Below, in pieces: positions 1 to 8,384 of a DNA stretch of 64,000 nt (within the stretch, counting starts at the first letter, position 1; each line of letters starts with the position of its first letter). The DNA is taken from NCBI RefSeq assembly GCF_005863245.1, contig NZ_VBUT01000002.1:620001-684000 (forward strand), written 5' to 3'. The stretch comes from Nocardia cyriacigeorgica (GTDB lineage Bacteria > Actinomycetota > Actinomycetes > Mycobacteriales > Mycobacteriaceae). The notes beneath the pieces were generated by a model, which had not been told where the DNA came from, searched no databases, and saw only the letters and a list, made by a program, of their open reading frames with translations. The position numbers and the translations under genes are program-made.

Positions 1-464
<464 letters not shown>

Positions 465-484
465 CCGAACGGCGCTGGTGCTGC

Positions 485-1387
485 TCAGCCCGTCGGCCGC
501 CCCAGCGCGATGCGCAGCTGGCCGAGCAGGACCTTCGCGGCCGGTGCGGCGGGCCGATCGGTACGCCAGGCGATGGCCAGTTGTCCGCGCAGTTCCGGCT
601 CCACGATCGGCAGGGTCCGCACGCCGAACGCCGCTGCCTCCGCGTCGGTGAGTTCCGGGACCACGGCCACGCCGAGCCCGTGCGCGGCCAGGCGCAGCAG
701 CAGCGGTGGCGCGGCGGCCTCGAAGGCAATGTCCGGGGTGAAACCCGCTGCGGCGCAGGCCCGCTGGAGCACACCGTGCAGACCCGTGCCCGGCGGCAGG
801 CAGATCAGCGGCCGCTCGCGCAGGTCGCGCAGCGGCATGACCGCGCCGGAGACATCGTCGTCGCCCGCCACCGCGGCGACCACTCCGGTATCGAGGATGA
901 CGTCGATGGCGATTCCGGGATCCAGCTCCGCGCCGGTCAATCCGATCAGCGCGATATCGAGCTCGCCCCGCCCCACCGCGGCCAGCATGTTCTCCGAGGT
1001 GTCCTCGGTGAGGACGATGCCGACCTGCGGGTGGTCGTCGTGGAATGCGGCGAGCGCGGCGGGCACGTCGAATTCCTCGGTCGCGGCGCCGGAGATGAGC
1101 CCGACGCGCACCTGGCCGCGCAGTAGTCCGGTGAACTCGTCGACGGTGTGCGCGATGCGTTCGGCGGCGGCCAGCGCGGCGCGGGCATCGGCGAGCACCG
1201 CGGCACCCACCTCCGTCGGTGTGACCTTACGGACGCCTCGTTCGAGCAGCGGCTGTCCGAGCTCACGTTCCAGCTGACGGATCTGTGCGCTGAGTCCCGG
1301 CTGGGTCAGATGCAGCCGTTGCGCGGCGCGGGTGAAGCCACCTTCGTCGACCACGGTGACGAAGTAGCGCAGCTGCCGCAGTTCCAT
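485..1387 (-). CDS. LysR-family transcriptional regulator
   Basis: This 300-residue protein has the LysR layout: an N-terminal winged helix-turn-helix (residues 1-60, opening MELRQLRYFVTVVDEGGFT) and a type-2 periplasmic-binding-protein effector domain (about 90-290). It is divergent from the flavin oxidase gene at 1459 with 71 bp between the two starts, the usual arrangement of a LysR regulator and its target. The shared region has an ATAA-N7-TTAT palindrome and an AACTAGTT palindrome. The likely role is effector-dependent control of the oxidase gene and of itself. The effector is unknown. Confidence 0.9.
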   Translation of the reverse strand: MELRQLRYFVTVVDEGGFTRAAQRLHLTQPGLSAQIRQLERELGQPLLERGVRKVTPTEVGAAVLADARAALAAAERIAHTVDEFTGLLRGQVRVGLISGAATEEFDVPAALAAFHDDHPQVGIVLTEDTSENMLAAVGRGELDIALIGLTGAELDPGIAIDVILDTGVVAAVAGDDDVSGAVMPLRDLRERPLICLPPGTGLHGVLQRACAAAGFTPDIAFEAAAPPLLLRLAAHGLGVAVVPELTDAEAAAFGVRTLPIVEPELRGQLAIAWRTDRPAAPAAKVLLGQLRIALGRPTG

Positions 1388-1420
1388 AACTGTTGATTAT
1401 GTCAGTAAGACAAACTAGTT
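1386..1420. promoter_or_regulatory. Candidate LysR operator between divergent genes
   Basis: The LysR/oxidase intergenic region is AT-rich against its surroundings. It carries ATAA-N7-TTAT (1386-1400), which overlaps the LysR start codon, and the 8-bp palindrome AACTAGTT (1413-1420). LysR proteins typically bind interrupted dyads of the T-N11-A type next to their own start. Binding is inferred from position only. Confidence 0.4.
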
Positions 1421-1458
1421 GTTTCACTTATCGGACGCCGCGCGGCATCGTCGAAGGC

Positions 1459-2847
1459 ATGGGAAACATCGCAGCCGAATACACCGCTCTCACGCCGGCC
1501 GCCGAGGCGGAATTGGCGTCGTTCTCCGCGCCGGTGCTCCGTCCCGCAGACCCGGATTACGTCACCGAAGTCTCCGGATTCCAGACCGCCTACCAGCACC
1601 GTCCCGCCGTGGTCGTCGCCGCCCGGCACACCGAAGACGTGCGCGCCGCCGTCGAATTCGCCGCCAGGCACGAACTGCCGGTGGCGGTGCAGGCCACCGG
1701 GCACGGCCTGTCGGTCGCCGCCGACGGCGGTGTGCTCATCAGCACCCGCCGCATGACCGGCATCGACATCGATGCCGGCGCGGCGACCGCGCGCATCGGC
1801 GCGGGCGTGCAGGCCGGCGCGTTGATCGGGGCGGCGGCACGGCACGGTCTGGCACCACTCAACGGGTCGTCGCCGTCGGTCGGCGTGATCGGCTATGTCC
1901 TCGGCGGCGGGCTCGGGCTGCTCGGCCGCACCTACGGATACGCCGCCGACCACGTCCGCGCCATCGAACTGGTCACCGCCGACGGCCGCGTGCGCACACT
2001 GCGCCCCGGCGACGAACTGTTCGGCGCCGTCCTCGGCAGCGGCGGCAATTTCGGTGTCGTGACGGCGCTGGAACTGGGCCTGGTGCCGGTGACCAGCGTC
2101 TACGGCGGCCAGCTGATGTTCGACACCGCCCAGGTGTCGCGGGCGCTCGAGGTGTGGCGGGAATGGACCGCGACCGTGCCCGACACGGTGACCTCCACCG
2201 TCGCCATGCTCGCCTTCCCGGACACCCCACCGGTGCCGCAGCCACTGCGCGGCCGGTTCGTCGCCTCCATCCGGATAGCGATCACCGGCGACGCCGAGGA
2301 AGGTGACCGCCTGGTCGCGCCGCTGCGCGCGATCGGCACACCGCTGAAGGACGACCTGCGCGTCATGCCCTACACCGAATCGCACACCATCCACTCCGAT
2401 CCGGCCGAGCCGCACGCCTACGCCGCCACCAACGCCCTGCTGGACGACCTCACGCCCGAAGCGCTGGAGGCGTTGCTCGCGGTGGCCGGACCCGATTCCG
2501 GGCTCGGCGCCGTCATCGACATCCGGCATCTGGGCGGCGCGTTGAGCGCGGGCGGCGAAGATCTGGCACTCGACCACCGCGAGGCCCGTTACGTGGTGCG
2601 GGTCATCACCCTGCCGGATCCGTCGGCGGGGCCGGTCGAGCCCGGCGCACCGGTGCGCGCCGCGCTGGCGCCATGGACGATCGGCCACAGCCTCAACTTC
2701 CTCTACGGCGCCGGCGATGTGGCCGACGAAGCGCAGACCCGGGGCGGCTACCGGGCCGCCACCTACCGGCGGCTGGCCGCGCTGAAGGCGACCTACGACC
2801 CGCGCAACATGTTCCGCTTCAACCGCAATATCCGTCCGGCGAGCTGA
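1459..2847 (+). CDS. FAD-linked oxidoreductase, BBE / 6-hydroxynicotine oxidase type
   Basis: This 462-residue flavoprotein has an N-terminal FAD-binding domain of the vanillyl-alcohol oxidase fold (about 35-210) and a C-terminal berberine-bridge segment ending YDPRNMFRFNRNIRP. The motif GHGLSVAADGG supplies the histidine that holds 8-alpha-linked FAD in this family. The second attachment cysteine of bicovalent members is absent, so mono-covalent flavin is expected. I chose ATG 1459, which has AAGG just upstream; an in-frame start at 1393 would run through the LysR promoter. The substrate is unknown; relatives oxidise amines, sugars or alkaloid-like compounds. Confidence 0.85.
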   Translation: MGNIAAEYTALTPAAEAELASFSAPVLRPADPDYVTEVSGFQTAYQHRPAVVVAARHTEDVRAAVEFAARHELPVAVQATGHGLSVAADGGVLISTRRMTGIDIDAGAATARIGAGVQAGALIGAAARHGLAPLNGSSPSVGVIGYVLGGGLGLLGRTYGYAADHVRAIELVTADGRVRTLRPGDELFGAVLGSGGNFGVVTALELGLVPVTSVYGGQLMFDTAQVSRALEVWREWTATVPDTVTSTVAMLAFPDTPPVPQPLRGRFVASIRIAITGDAEEGDRLVAPLRAIGTPLKDDLRVMPYTESHTIHSDPAEPHAYAATNALLDDLTPEALEALLAVAGPDSGLGAVIDIRHLGGALSAGGEDLALDHREARYVVRVITLPDPSAGPVEPGAPVRAALAPWTIGHSLNFLYGAGDVADEAQTRGGYRAATYRRLAALKATYDPRNMFRFNRNIRPAS

Positions 2848-2894
2848 AATACCGGTCGAACCAGGTCTGCGACGGCGGCACCATGCTATTGTCG

Positions 2895-2911
2895 TGATAT
2901 CACTTTGATAC
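2895..2911 (+). promoter_or_regulatory. TGATA direct repeats upstream of the SPFH gene
   Basis: TGATATCA (2895-2902) is followed by a second TGATA (2906-2910). The two TGATA elements start 11 bp apart, one helical turn, and lie 13-29 nt before the SPFH start codon. Spacing by one turn suits paired ribbon-helix-helix dimers, and a ribbon-helix-helix gene is second in this operon. Autoregulation is an inference. Confidence 0.4.
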
Positions 2912-2923
2912 TGGGAGGATGTC

Positions 2924-3808
2924 ATGAAGCTTCGTGCCGCTGTCCACGCCAACGGGTTCGTGGTGCTACTGACGTGGCTGGTGCTGACCATCGCCGTCGG
3001 CGGCGCCACCGTGCTCGCCTTCGTCGTCGGCGCCAGGGACGGTAACGGCGCCGCAGTCGGAGCCGGCATCGCCGGGGCGGTCGTGCTGGTCGTGCTGCTG
3101 CTCTCGATCACCGGGCTGATCGTGGTCAACCCGAACGAGGCGAAGGTGGTGCAGTTCTTCGGCCGCTACATCGGCTCGGTGAGCGAACCCGGCTTCTACT
3201 CGGTGCTGCCGCTGACCGACCGGCGCAGCATCTCGCTGCGGGTGCGCAACTTCGAGACCCAGAAGCTGAAGGTCAACGACGCCGACGGCAACCCGGTCGA
3301 GATCGCCGCGGTGGTCGTCTACCGAGTGGTCGACAGCTACAAGGCCGCCTTCGCCGTCGACGACTACGAGGAGTACGTGGAGACCCAGTCCGAGGCCGCG
3401 GTCCGGCATCTGGCCACCACCCACCCCTACGACGCCCACGACGACGAACGCACCAGCCTGCGCGACGGCACCGAGATCGCCGAGGAACTCACCGTCGAAC
3501 TGCGCGAACGCACCGAACTCGCCGGGATCGAAGTCCTCGAAGCCCGCATCACCCACCTCGCCTACGCCCCCGAGATCGCCCAGGCCATGCTGGTGCGCCA
3601 GCAGGCGGCGCAGGTGGTCGCGGCCCGCACCCGGATCGTGGAGGGCGCGGTCGGCATGGTCGGCCTCGCGCTCGAGCAGCTGGCCGCCCAGGGCATGGTC
3701 GAACTCGACGAGGAACGCAAGGCGAGCATGGTGTCGAACCTGCTGGTGGTCCTGTGCGGTGATCGACCGACTCAGCCCGTGGTCAACGCCGGATCGCTCT
3801 ACTCCTGA
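2924..3808 (+). CDS. SPFH (stomatin/prohibitin-like) membrane protein
   Basis: This 294-residue protein has two hydrophobic N-terminal segments (about residues 10-37 and 43-70) followed by an SPFH/band-7 domain that begins NPNEAKVVQFFGRYIGSV and runs to about residue 250. SPFH proteins form large membrane-anchored rings or microdomains. Small actinobacterial members of this type are often paired with a ribbon-helix-helix gene, as here, 11 nt downstream. The start has a GGAGG-type ribosome site 5 nt upstream. The exact function of this subgroup is not established. Confidence 0.85.
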   Translation: MKLRAAVHANGFVVLLTWLVLTIAVGGATVLAFVVGARDGNGAAVGAGIAGAVVLVVLLLSITGLIVVNPNEAKVVQFFGRYIGSVSEPGFYSVLPLTDRRSISLRVRNFETQKLKVNDADGNPVEIAAVVVYRVVDSYKAAFAVDDYEEYVETQSEAAVRHLATTHPYDAHDDERTSLRDGTEIAEELTVELRERTELAGIEVLEARITHLAYAPEIAQAMLVRQQAAQVVAARTRIVEGAVGMVGLALEQLAAQGMVELDEERKASMVSNLLVVLCGDRPTQPVVNAGSLYS

Positions 3809-3819
3809 CCGGCGAGCCG

Positions 3820-4002
3820 ATGGCCGAACGTAAGAAGATCCTGCTCCGGCTCGACCCGGCGGTGTACGAAGCGGTGGCCCGGTGGGCCTCCGACGACCTG
3901 CGCAGCGTCAACGCGCAGATCGAATACGCACTGCGGCTGGCCCTGGACAACGCCGGGCGCAAACCCCGGCCGGGCAGATCGGCGGCCGACGACGGCGAAT
4001 GA
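3820..4002 (+). CDS. Ribbon-helix-helix (Arc-type) DNA-binding protein
   Basis: This 60-residue protein has the Arc fold pattern: a short beta strand (KKILLRLDPAVYEAV) followed by two helices ending NAQIEYALRLALDNAGR. It starts 11 nt after the SPFH stop and is almost certainly co-transcribed with it. It would bind DNA as a dimer through its paired N-terminal strands. The TGATA repeats before the SPFH gene are the obvious candidate target. The last 15 residues are a disordered acidic tail. Confidence 0.8.
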   Translation: MAERKKILLRLDPAVYEAVARWASDDLRSVNAQIEYALRLALDNAGRKPRPGRSAADDGE

Positions 4003-4004
4003 AC

Positions 4005-4043
4005 GACCGGACCGCACGCTCACGATGAGCGTGTGGTCCGGTC
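4005..4043. terminator. Bidirectional terminator hairpin
   Basis: An 18-bp inverted repeat with one mismatch and a 3-nt loop lies just after the ribbon-helix-helix stop. It also overlaps the last codons of the convergent methyltransferase gene, whose stop is at 4020. It is followed by ATT, not a long T run. It probably ends both transcripts. Confidence 0.7.
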
Positions 4044-4904
4044 ATTTCCGTGCGTGCCGCCCGGTTTGCGGGCGACGAAGATCGCGGTGCCGGGGAACAG
4101 CGCGCCGCGCAACGGGCTCCACTGGCCCCACTCCCGCTCCAGCCATTCCGGCCAGTCCGGTTCGATGATGTCCTCCAGGATCAGGCCCGCCGCCACGATC
4201 TCGCGGACTCGGTCGCCGATGGTGCGGTGGTGCTCGACATAGGTGGGCTCGCCGTCGGCGTCGACCTCTATATAGGGAGTGCGGTCGAAATAGGGCGTGG
4301 TCGCGACCAGGCCCGCCGGCCCCGGATCATCGGGGAAGATCCAGCGCATCGGGTGGTTCACCGAGAACACCCAGCGCCCGCCGGGGCGCAGCACCCGCTC
4401 GACCTCGCGCATGACCTGCGCCGAATCGGCGACGAACGGGATCGCGCCGAACGCCGAGCAGGCGGCGTCGAAGGACTCGCCGGCGAAGGGCAGCGCCTCG
4501 GCCCCGGCCTGCACGAGCGGCACCCGCGGCCCGCCGCGCGCCATCGCGGCCAGCCCGTGCGCCAGCATGCCCGCCGACAGATCCAGGCCGACCGGAAACG
4601 CGCCGTTGCTGGCCAGCCAGCGCGAACACGGCGCCGAACCGCACCCGATCTCCAGAATGCGCTGTCCCGCAATATCACCGAGCAGATGCCAATCACCCTC
4701 GTGTAGTCCCTCGGGACACCAGACGAATTCGCCGCCGGGGGAGTCGACACCGAGGAAATCGGCATGGGTATCGTGGTATTGGCCGGCGTCGGCATCCCAC
4801 CAACGCCTGCTGGCACGTTCACTGTCCGTGGAATCGATTCGGGCACGTGCCGGACCGACGGTTCCGAGCAGTTCGTTTGCTTGCGCATGGCGATCGTCCG
4901 ACAC
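4020..4904 (-). CDS. Class I SAM-dependent methyltransferase
   Basis: This 294-residue protein has a Rossmann methyltransferase core. Motif I is ILEIGCGSAPCSRWLA, motif II is FPVGLDLSAG, and the FDAACSAFGAIPFV post-motif and the RVLRPGGRWVFSVNHP strand follow. It belongs to the broad Methyltransf_11 group, so the acceptor cannot be named. The start is GTG. A TACTCT hexamer sits 6 nt before it (4911-4916, minus strand), which suggests a leaderless transcript. It is divergent from rpsA and converges on the SPFH operon. Confidence 0.85.
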   Translation of the reverse strand: MSDDRHAQANELLGTVGPARARIDSTDSERASRRWWDADAGQYHDTHADFLGVDSPGGEFVWCPEGLHEGDWHLLGDIAGQRILEIGCGSAPCSRWLASNGAFPVGLDLSAGMLAHGLAAMARGGPRVPLVQAGAEALPFAGESFDAACSAFGAIPFVADSAQVMREVERVLRPGGRWVFSVNHPMRWIFPDDPGPAGLVATTPYFDRTPYIEVDADGEPTYVEHHRTIGDRVREIVAAGLILEDIIEPDWPEWLEREWGQWSPLRGALFPGTAIFVARKPGGTHGNDRTTRSS

Positions 4905-4938
4905 GCCGTAAGAGTATCGGCGTGGCGACGGGACCGGT

Positions 4939-4968
4939 TTGCCCGGCCCGATGCAGGTCGCGTACGCT
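4939..4968 (+). promoter_or_regulatory. Candidate sigma-A promoter of rpsA
   Basis: TTGCCC (4939-4944) and TACGCT (4963-4968) are separated by 18 bp and lie about 100 nt before the chosen rpsA start. The transcript leader would include a CACACCG/CGGTGTG stem (4984-5007). No experiment supports the start site. Confidence 0.45.
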
Positions 4969-5071
4969 GAACGCGCGAGTGATCACACCGCGCCCAATTT
5001 CGGTGTGTCGCACAGTACCGAAAGATCCAATGTCCGCAACCGACCACAATCCGTCCGGAGCAAATCCACAT

Positions 5072-6538
5072 ATGCCCACCACCGTCACCTCGCCGCAGGT
5101 AGCCGTCAACGACATCGGCTCCGCCGAGGATTTCCTCGCCGCCATCGACGCCACGATCAAGTACTTCAACGATGGCGACATCGTCGAGGGAACCATCGTC
5201 AAGGTCGATCGTGACGAGGTCCTGCTCGACATCGGTTACAAGACCGAAGGCGTCATCCCCTCCCGTGAGCTCTCCATCAAACACGATGTCGACCCCAACG
5301 AGGTCGTTTCCGTGGGTGATGAGGTCGAGGCCCTGGTTCTCACCAAGGAGGACAAGGAAGGCCGCCTGATCCTGTCGAAGAAGCGGGCGCAGTACGAGCG
5401 CGCGTGGGGCACGATCGAGGAGCTCAAGGAGAAGGACGAGGCCGTCAAGGGCACCGTCATCGAGGTCGTCAAGGGTGGCCTGATCCTCGACATCGGGCTG
5501 CGCGGCTTCCTGCCCGCCTCGCTGGTCGAGATGCGTCGCGTCCGCGACCTTCAGCCGTACGTCGGCAAGGAGATCGAGGCCAAGATCATCGAGCTCGACA
5601 AGAACCGCAACAACGTGGTTCTGTCGCGTCGCGCCTGGCTGGAGCAGACCCAGTCCGAGGTCCGCAGCGAGTTCCTGCACCAGCTGCAGAAGGGCCAGGT
5701 CCGCAAGGGTGTGGTCTCCTCGATCGTCAACTTCGGTGCCTTCGTGGACCTGGGCGGCGTCGACGGTCTGGTGCACGTGTCCGAGCTGTCCTGGAAGCAC
5801 ATCGACCACCCGTCCGAGGTCGTCGAGGTGGGCACCGAGGTCACCGTCGAGGTGCTCGACGTCGACCTGGACCGCGAGCGCGTCTCGCTGTCGCTGAAGG
5901 CCACCCAGGAAGACCCGTGGCGTCAGTTCGCCCGCACCCACGCGATCGGCCAGATCGTGCCGGGCAAGGTCACCAAGCTGGTTCCGTTCGGTGCGTTCGT
6001 GCGCGTCGAAGAGGGCATCGAGGGCCTGGTGCACATCTCCGAGCTGGCCGAGCGCCACGTCGAGGTCCCGGACCAGGTCGTTGCCGTCGGCGACGACGCG
6101 ATGGTCAAGGTCATCGACATCGACCTGGAGCGTCGCCGGATCTCGCTGTCGCTGAAGCAGGCGAACGAGGACTACCACGCCGAGTTCGACCCGTCGAAGT
6201 ACGGCATGGCCGACAGCTACGACGAGCAGGGCAACTACATCTTCCCCGAGGGCTTCGATCCCGAGACCAACGAATGGCTCGAGGGCTTCGACAAGCAGCG
6301 CGAGGAGTGGGAAGGCCGCTACGCCGAGGCGGAGCGTCGCCACAAGATGCACACCGCGCAGATGGAGAAGATGGCGGCCGACGCCGCGGCCGAGGCCGCG
6401 AACGGTGGCGGCTCGTCGAACTACTCCTCCGAGAGCGGTTCGCAGTCCACCTCCAGCCAGCCCGAGTCCGCCGGCGGCTCGCTCGCCAGTGACGCCCAGC
6501 TCGCGGCTCTGCGGGAGAAGCTCTCCGGCAACGCCTGA
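5072..6538 (+). CDS. rpsA: 30S ribosomal protein S1
   Basis: This 488-residue protein has four S1 RNA-binding repeats (roughly 35-105, 120-190, 210-280, 295-365), followed by a Ser/Ala-rich C-terminal tail that ends LAALREKLSGNA. It closely resembles the M. tuberculosis protein that I know, including the actinobacterial four-domain architecture. It binds mRNA on the 30S subunit during initiation. In mycobacteria its C-terminal end has been linked to trans-translation. I chose ATG 5072 (MPTTVTSPQVAV) because it matches the mycobacterial N terminus. An in-frame ATG at 5030 has a GAAAG ribosome site and cannot be excluded. Confidence 0.97.
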   Translation: MPTTVTSPQVAVNDIGSAEDFLAAIDATIKYFNDGDIVEGTIVKVDRDEVLLDIGYKTEGVIPSRELSIKHDVDPNEVVSVGDEVEALVLTKEDKEGRLILSKKRAQYERAWGTIEELKEKDEAVKGTVIEVVKGGLILDIGLRGFLPASLVEMRRVRDLQPYVGKEIEAKIIELDKNRNNVVLSRRAWLEQTQSEVRSEFLHQLQKGQVRKGVVSSIVNFGAFVDLGGVDGLVHVSELSWKHIDHPSEVVEVGTEVTVEVLDVDLDRERVSLSLKATQEDPWRQFARTHAIGQIVPGKVTKLVPFGAFVRVEEGIEGLVHISELAERHVEVPDQVVAVGDDAMVKVIDIDLERRRISLSLKQANEDYHAEFDPSKYGMADSYDEQGNYIFPEGFDPETNEWLEGFDKQREEWEGRYAEAERRHKMHTAQMEKMAADAAAEAANGGGSSNYSSESGSQSTSSQPESAGGSLASDAQLAALREKLSGNA

Positions 6539-6555
6539 TACGGGTAGAGCAACAC

Positions 6556-6590
6556 CGAAGGCCCCGGTCCTGCATGGACCGGGGCCTTCG
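6556..6590. terminator. rpsA terminator hairpin
   Basis: A perfect 15-bp stem with a 5-nt loop (TGCAT) lies 18 nt after the rpsA stop. It also lies just past the 3' end of the convergent reductase gene. There is no T run, which is common for actinomycete terminators. Confidence 0.8.
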
Positions 6591-6619
6591 GGCTGTTCAG
6601 GGGGCGTTCTCGGTGCGGG

Positions 6620-7297
6620 TTACGCTGCGGCGACAGTGAAGCGGCGCTGCACGAACCGTGCCGCCTCGGCCTCGTCCAGCAGCGCCACCGCCAGATCCTC
6701 GGCACTGATATCGGCTTCGGCGTCGAGTAGCTGATCCCCGCCCACCCGGTAGCGCCCGGTGCGCGTGCCGGGATCGATCCGCCCCGACGACGGGCTCAGA
6801 TACGTCCACTGCCGGTCCGACAGGCGATACACGTTCAACGCCTCCCGCAACGCAAGGATCACCCGGTGATACTCCACCGGCACCCCGAGATTGTCCGGAA
6901 GCCCCTCGGCGAACCCCGGCTGATCCACCAGTTGCAGGCCGGGGGCGACCTCCAGACTGCCGCCACCACCCACCGCGATCACCCGAATCTCCGGATGCCG
7001 GGTCATCGCCCGCACCATCGCCCGCGCGCCGACCACGAAATCGCCGGCTTTGGCGATGGTGTCCTCGATCCCGTGCCCCGCGTTCACCGCGCTGACCACC
7101 ACATCCAGGCCTGCGATCGCGTCCGCGACACTGTCGGCATCGCGCCAATCCGCCACTCGCCAGTCGACGCCCTCGGACCCCGCGGGAATCCGGGCCGCGT
7201 CACCGGCGAACGCCCGCACCGCATGGCCGCGCCGCCGCGCCTCCTCGACCACCCGCGAACCGATGACCCCGGTCGCGCCGAACACTCCGATTTCCAT
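6620..7297 (-). CDS. NAD(P)-binding atypical SDR-like oxidoreductase
   Basis: This 225-residue protein opens with the dinucleotide-binding motif MEIGVFGATGVIGSRVVEEA and belongs to the NAD(P)H-binding (PF13460-like) group of atypical short-chain dehydrogenases, related to BlvrB and YtfG. No catalytic YxxxK pair is evident. I chose ATG 7297, which has GGGAG 5 nt upstream; a GTG 12 nt earlier is possible. It is divergent from a TetR gene whose promoter region carries palindromes, so it is the probable regulated target. The substrate is unknown. Confidence 0.8.
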   Translation of the reverse strand: MEIGVFGATGVIGSRVVEEARRRGHAVRAFAGDAARIPAGSEGVDWRVADWRDADSVADAIAGLDVVVSAVNAGHGIEDTIAKAGDFVVGARAMVRAMTRHPEIRVIAVGGGGSLEVAPGLQLVDQPGFAEGLPDNLGVPVEYHRVILALREALNVYRLSDRQWTYLSPSSGRIDPGTRTGRYRVGGDQLLDAEADISAEDLAVALLDEAEAARFVQRRFTVAAA

Positions 7298-7318
7298 CCC
7301 GACTCCCACGCTCTACAT

Positions 7319-7339
7319 GCCGTGCAATTACTACACGGC
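7319..7339. promoter_or_regulatory. Candidate TetR operator 1
   Basis: GCCGTG-N9-CACGGC is a 21-bp interrupted palindrome with perfect 6-bp arms. It lies in the reductase/TetR intergenic region, 22-42 bp before the reductase start. TetR dimers bind sites of this size. Binding is inferred. Confidence 0.45.
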
Positions 7340-7368
7340 GTTCAGTGACTGCACGCCAGATAGTACTC

Positions 7369-7384
7369 ACACGCTGTAGAGTGT
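7369..7384. promoter_or_regulatory. Candidate TetR operator 2
   Basis: A 16-bp imperfect palindrome (12 of 16 positions symmetric, outer arms ACAC/GTGT) overlaps the beginning of the TetR reading frame. A CTCTACA element at 7311 is inverted relative to the TGTAGAG here, so the two may be co-bound. This suits autorepression of the TetR gene. Confidence 0.35.
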
Positions 7385-7389
7385 CAACC

Positions 7390-8109
7390 GTGGTGGAAGC
7401 AGCGACGAGTCGGCGAGAGCGGCTGCGCGCGCAGACGGCGCAGGAGATCAAGACGGTCGCGCTGCGATTGCTCGACGAGGGTGGCCCGGACGCCGTGACG
7501 CTGCGGGCCATCGCCCGCGAGATGGGCATGACAGCGGGCGCCATCTACGGCTACTACGCCACCCGGGACGACCTCATCTCGACCCTGATCGCCGAGGTCT
7601 ACATGGCGCTGCTGGACCAGGTCGAAGCGGCCCGCGATGCGATCGCCCCCGACGATCCGGGCGCCCGCATCATCGCGTGGGGCGAAGCGGTACGGGACTG
7701 GGCGGTGGCGCGCCCGGCCGAGTTCCGGCTGATCTACGGCGACCCGGTCCCCGGCTACCAGGCGCCGCCGGGTGGCCCCGCCGCCGCTGCCCAGCTACGG
7801 GCATGCACCGGCCTTGTGGGTCTGGCCGCCGCGGCCTGGCCGCACCGTCCCGGCGGCGCTGACCCGGAATTCGCGTGGACGGATTTCGACGCCGATCTGG
7901 TCGAGCATGCGCGCACCGATTTCCCCGATCTGCCGCCGGCGGCATTGGCTCTCGCGCTTCGCATGTGGGGGCGGATGCACGGTCTGATGGCGCTGGAGGT
8001 GTATGGCCACCTGCGTCCGCAATCGCAGGACCCGGCGAAGCTGTTCCGCGCCGAAATGCTCGACCTGGTGCATTCGCTGGGCTTGTCGCCGCGGCTGCCG
8101 CGCCGGTAA
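7390..8109 (+). CDS. TetR/AcrR regulator with WHG-type C-terminal domain
   Basis: This protein of about 239 residues has a TetR helix-turn-helix near the N terminus (TLRAIAREMGMTAGAIYGYY). Its C-terminal ligand domain includes EFRLIYGDPVPGY, typical of the WHG (TetR_C_33) subgroup. It is divergent from the NAD(P)-binding protein gene and probably represses it. The start is uncertain: GTG codons at 7381, 7390 and 7393 are all in frame. I chose 7390 because an AGAG element lies about 10 nt before it. Confidence 0.85.
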   Translation: MVEAATSRRERLRAQTAQEIKTVALRLLDEGGPDAVTLRAIAREMGMTAGAIYGYYATRDDLISTLIAEVYMALLDQVEAARDAIAPDDPGARIIAWGEAVRDWAVARPAEFRLIYGDPVPGYQAPPGGPAAAAQLRACTGLVGLAAAAWPHRPGGADPEFAWTDFDADLVEHARTDFPDLPPAALALALRMWGRMHGLMALEVYGHLRPQSQDPAKLFRAEMLDLVHSLGLSPRLPRR

Positions 8110-8120
8110 CTGCCGACGCG

Positions 8121-8161
8121 CACGACAGTGGCCCGGTCGCGGGGACCGGGCCACTGTCGTG
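8121..8161. terminator. Terminator hairpin after the TetR gene
   Basis: A perfect 18-bp stem with a 5-nt loop lies 11 nt after the TetR stop. It sits between the TetR gene and the convergent small gene ending at 8172, so it may serve both. Confidence 0.8.
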
Positions 8162-8171
8162 GAAGTGGGCG

Positions 8172-8384
8172 TCAGCCCGCGGTGGCGGGAACCCAGCGCA
8201 CCGAGGGCGTCGCGGAACGCCGGCGCATGGCGGCGAAACTATGCCGAGCCGGACTGATCAACGAGGTGAACCATGTGCGGCGATGCTCGGCGAGCGCGGC
8301 CGCGACGGCGGGGATTTCGATGCAGTGCACGCCTCCCGCCATTCCCAGGCGGTGGCGACCCGTCTGGTTGTTCTTGGTGCCCAA
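8172..8384 (-). CDS. Possible small protein, 70 residues, function unknown
   Basis: This is a 70-codon frame beginning at TTG with AAGGAAG placed 4 nt upstream. A plausible promoter (TTGCCG-N16-TAATCT on the minus strand, 8457-8430) lies about 40 nt further up. A strong hairpin follows the stop. These signals together argue for a real gene despite the rare start. The product is basic, with the segment GMAGGVHCIEIPAVAAALAE and an Arg-rich second half. I do not recognise the family. It could still be a chance frame. Confidence 0.45.
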   Translation of the reverse strand: MGTKNNQTGRHRLGMAGGVHCIEIPAVAAALAEHRRTWFTSLISPARHSFAAMRRRSATPSVRWVPATAG

